This document shows positions 60,982 through 64,000 of a stretch of DNA of 64,000 nt, one piece after another (position 1 is the first letter of the stretch; the number at the start of each line of letters is the position of its first letter). The position numbers and the translations under genes are program-made. Under the pieces are notes generated by a model. That model had not been told where the DNA came from. It ran no database searches and saw only the letters and a program-made list of their open reading frames with translations. Source of the DNA: Nautilus pompilius (taxonomy: Eukaryota; Mollusca; Cephalopoda; Nautilida; Nautilidae). The DNA is taken from NCBI GenBank assembly GCA_018389105.1, contig JACATO010002131.1, positions 496,001 to 560,000 of the forward strand, written 5' to 3'.

Positions 60982-62024
60982 GTAAGGTGGTTCTCTTTAG
61001 AAAAGTCTCTTTCTTTATAAAAGAAGACTAACTTCATACTAACCCTAACTGGTCTATGTTGAGCACAAGATAAACTTTTATTCTGACTCATTGGTCTTGC
61101 AGTGTAACATAAGATTAACTTTATACTAATTATATTAGTCCTAAATTGTAATATAAGATTAAATTCATACTAACCCATTAGCTCTATAGTGTAATAGGAA
61201 ATCTACTTTATAGTAACCCTAAAATCTGCCTTCTCACTATTACAGTGTCTATAAATTTCCTGTTTCAATTTCTCATAAAATACAGTATATTGGATAGTAA
61301 AAATAAAGCAATGAAATCATTTATTATTATTATTATTAATTCCTAAATTTTTAAAAAGGAAATATGCTTTTTTAAAATTATTTTCTAAGTTACATTAGTT
61401 TAAGATTATCTGTCTTATTAACCTTCATGCTATTTACCTAAGTATGTAAAATCTTATTCAAAATCTTCTTTAATAACAACATTATATAGGCTTGGAAATA
61501 GACTGATATCATCAGGAATCGTGCCCAACAAAACAAATTACTGAATGGAGGTAGGATGATGGTCTTGAGTAATTTCTCAAAAATAAAAAAAAAAAAAAAT
61601 TTTAAACTGGCGTTTACTTTGCTACAGAATTCACTGGAATATCTGTAACTGAGTTAGTACTTTTTTGTCACAAGTATAATGATGTGTTTTCAGTATCTCA
61701 AGATACTGTAGACAGCTAGCACTGAAGCTTAGATTTGAACCAGGAATCTCCAGTTACTAACCCACGTGTGCTACCAACTGGTTCAAACCCAAGCTTCAGC
61801 GTTCGTTGTCTGCAGTTTCTTGGCCTTTACTTTATTCTAGAGGTAAGGGGAATAACTCTTATTTATCCTAATGCTTGTTGTTTCATTAGATTTTTTTAAT
61901 ACTAGTTCAATCGCCAGATTTGTTTAGAAAAATAAAAAAAGAAAGATGGTGTTGGCTATTTTAAACCTGCTAATAAAGGATAATAGATAAATTTAAAATC
62001 AATTTTTTGAAGATACAATATATA
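60982..62024. other. Intron following the last exon
   Basis: AT-rich, with an (ATT)n run near 61318-61340 and the fold-back at 61699-61823. No other gene seen. Confidence 0.5.
61699..61823. repeat. Fold-back repeat with box-B-like loops
   Basis: The left arm runs CAAGATACTGTAGACAGCTA to GCTTAGATTTGAACCAG. The right arm, reversed, runs CAAGAAACTGCAGACAACGA to GCTTGGGTTTGAACCAG. The arms are about 45 bases with some mismatches, around a 34-base spacer. GGTTCAAACC sits at the inner end, as in tRNA T-arms. It may be two facing tRNA-derived repeats or a small inverted-repeat element. Confidence 0.6.
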
Positions 62025-62026
62025 TA

Positions 62027-63384
62027 CAGGTGCATCTCAAAAAATTAGAATATCATGAAAGAGTTCAATATTTTTTGTCAGTTATTTCAGAAAGTGAAAA
62101 CTGTATATATTCTACAGTCATTACATGTAAGCTAAAATGTTTCAATCATTTTTTTAATTTTAATTTTGATAATTACGGCCTACAGCTAAAAAAAATAGAA
62201 AAAATGTATCTTAAAATATTAGAATATTCCATTTCAAGTTTGACTAAATCACTATTTATGCAGTATAAATACCATGAATATCACTCTGGTTCAGTGCACA
62301 CAACCACAATCATGGGGAAGACTGCTGACTTGACAGTTGTCCAGAACACACTCATTGATACCCTCCACAAGGAGGGTAAGCCACAGAAGGTCATTGCTGA
62401 AAGGGCTGGCTGTCTGCAGAGTGCTGTATCAAAGCATATTCATGGAAAGTTGACTGGAAGGGAAAAGTGTGGTAGGAAAAGGTGCACAAGCAAGAGGGAT
62501 GATCGCAGCCTTGAAAGGATTGTCAAGCAAAGCTGATTCAAGAACTTGGGGGAGCTTCACAAGGAGTGGAATAAGGCTGGAGTCAGTGCATCAAGAGCCA
62601 CCACGCAGAGACGTGTCCAGGAAATGGGCTACAGGTGTCGCATTCCTAGTGTCAAGCCACTCATGAACCAGAGACAATGTCAGAAGCATCTTACCTGGGT
62701 TAAGGAGAAAAAGAATTGGACTGTTGCTCAGTGGTCCAAATGCCTCTTTTCAGATGAAAGTAAATTTTGCATTTCATTTGGAAATCAAGGTCCCACAGTC
62801 TGGAGGAAGATTGGAGAGGCACAAAATCTAAGCTGCTTGAAGTCCAGTGTGAAGTTTCCACAGACAGTGATGATCTTGGGTGCCATGTCATCTGCTGGTG
62901 TTGGTCCACTGTTTTATCAAGTCCAAAGTCAATGCAGCTGTCTACCAGGAGATTTTAGAGCACTTCATGCTTCCGTCTGCTGACAAGCTTTATGGAGATG
63001 CTGATTTCCTTTTCTAGCAGGACTTGGCACCTGCCCACAGTGCCAAAACTACTAGTAACTGGTTTGCTGACCATGTTATTACTGTTCTTGATTGGCCAGC
63101 CAACTCACCTGACCTGAACCCCATAGAGAATCTATGGGGTATTGTCAAGAGGAAGATGAGAGACACCAGACCCAACAATACAGATGAGCTGAAGGCCGCT
63201 ATCAAAGCTACCTGGGCTTCCATAACACCTCAGCAGTGCCACAGGCTGATCACCTCCATGCCACGCCACATTGATGCAGTGATTCTTGCGAAAGGAGTCC
63301 CAACCAAGTATTGAGTACATAAATGAACATTTACAGAAAAAAAATGAACTCTTCCACGATATTCTAATTTTTGAGATGCACCTG
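62027..63384 (+). mobile_element. Tc1-like DNA transposon, copy B
   Basis: The tips are CAGGTGCATCTCAAAAAATT on the left and the same motif reversed on the right, with TA at 62025-62026 and 63385-63386. It has the same family and layout as copy A but opposite orientation. After the transposase stop only 70 bases remain, against about 276 in copy A, so its right repeat has lost about 200 bases including the inner repeat motif. The left repeat is long and carries both motifs (62034 and 62209 regions). Confidence 0.93.
62312..63314 (+). pseudogene. Tc1-type transposase remnant (copy B)
   Basis: ATG at 62312 opens MGKTADLTVVQNTLIDTLHK and a paired HTH domain with SAVSKHIHGKLTGRE. TGA follows after RIVKQS (62534), where Arg (CGA) is usual. 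The frame resumes as FKNLGELHKEW and continues through LFSDESKFCISFGN. A 2-base loss near 62912 (GVGPLFYQ) shifts the frame. Then come a TAG before QDLAPAH and an intact last 96 codons with SPDLNPIENLWGIVKRKM and a TKY terminus. It is a dead copy of a ~340-residue DD34E transposase, but most of the protein can be read. Confidence 0.92.
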
Positions 63385-63386
63385 TA

Positions 63387-64000
63387 TGTTTTGCTCTTGT
63401 CCATTAAGTAAAAACAGCCAATGATTTCTCGCTTTAATTACGTTTTCGTTTTACAATAGTTTTAATGTAAGTTATAGGCAGCTCTTTGTCTTTGATTATT
63501 CGTTTGGAGATTTGATAGAAGCCTGTGGTAAAAAAGTTACACTAACATAATGGAAAATGTTCCACGCAGGTGCTTTGCAGGTGAAAATCTCTGCTAAATA
63601 GCTGTGATACACAAGCTCCAGGCTGAAAGTAAAGAGCAAGAAAAAAATACTAATTGTAGAGTTTTATGAACAACAACAAAAAAAAGAATGTAATAAAGGT
63701 GAATTTTACTTTTTTTTTAATTCTAAAAAAAAAAAAGTCATACTTTAACAGTAATTTAGAGCTAGTGCTCTTTACTTTTGATACTCAATGTGTGTATATG
63801 TCATTAAAAAACTAGGGCTATTGAGAATTTCGGCAGTATAACAATGTTCACTTAAAATCATCTTCATTTGCATGAGAAAAGATAAATTATTATGTGGGTG
63901 TGTGTGCATGTGCATGACTCTAGTGAATTAAAAAGAACCTGTTGCAATGAGGTGACATTTAGATTACCTTATGATAGTCTTCATGTTTTCTTCAGCATAT
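63387..64000. other. AT-rich DNA to the window end
   Basis: No gene seen. Ends TTTTCTTCAGCATAT, where TTTTCTTCAG could be a splice acceptor of a next exon, but too little sequence remains to judge. Confidence 0.4.

Overview
This is AT-rich animal nuclear DNA. It has GT-AG introns with pyrimidine tracts, long gene-poor spaces, microsatellites and many decayed Tc1/mariner and hAT copies. Nothing in it is prokaryotic. The host exons look like isoform-specific 3' exons of an invertebrate BTB/zinc-finger type locus (the lola, fruitless, mod(mdg4) style of gene). An arthropod, perhaps a chelicerate, is my best guess, but no BTB exon lies in the window and the species is not determined.

Host coding sequence is a row of plus-strand exons. 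A five-finger C2H2 terminal exon (33-778) has a phase-1 acceptor. A small exon at 7112-7194 also has a phase-1 acceptor but a phase-0 donor. After it come exons that all open in phase 0: a piggyBac-like cysteine domain (23606-23890), six C2H2 fingers (44121-44852), two C2H2 fingers (47202-47537), an unrecognised frame (51867-52154), a short basic domain (55564-55815) and an exon with a phase-0 donor (60703-60981). The simplest reading is one gene whose common 5' part lies left of the window. The 83-nt exon would act as a phase adaptor, and the transcript would then choose one of several 3' ends with different DNA-binding modules. Whether these exons share one transcript cannot be seen from DNA alone.

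The spaces between exons hold intron and mobile DNA. Two copies of one Tc1-like family lie in opposite orientation at 11964-13508 and 62027-63384, both with TA target duplications and a shared stop codon. Smaller relics are: Tc1/mariner pieces at 3380-3564, 20640-21300, 21850-22860, 30960-31335 and 41040-41480; an inverted-repeat mini-element at 19664-20068; a fold-back at 22884-22967; a mariner at 25186-26206; an internally deleted Tc1/mariner element at 32341-33112 that split a minisatellite; and a hAT deletion derivative at 47891-48386 with a perfect 8-bp target duplication. A fossil multicopy ORF element of class unknown to me lies at 38215-39775, next to a heat-shock-element-like motif. 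Tandem repeats include an in-frame 45/48-bp minisatellite at 50657-51007.

All calls come from reading the sequence by eye and recalling protein families. No database search was run.
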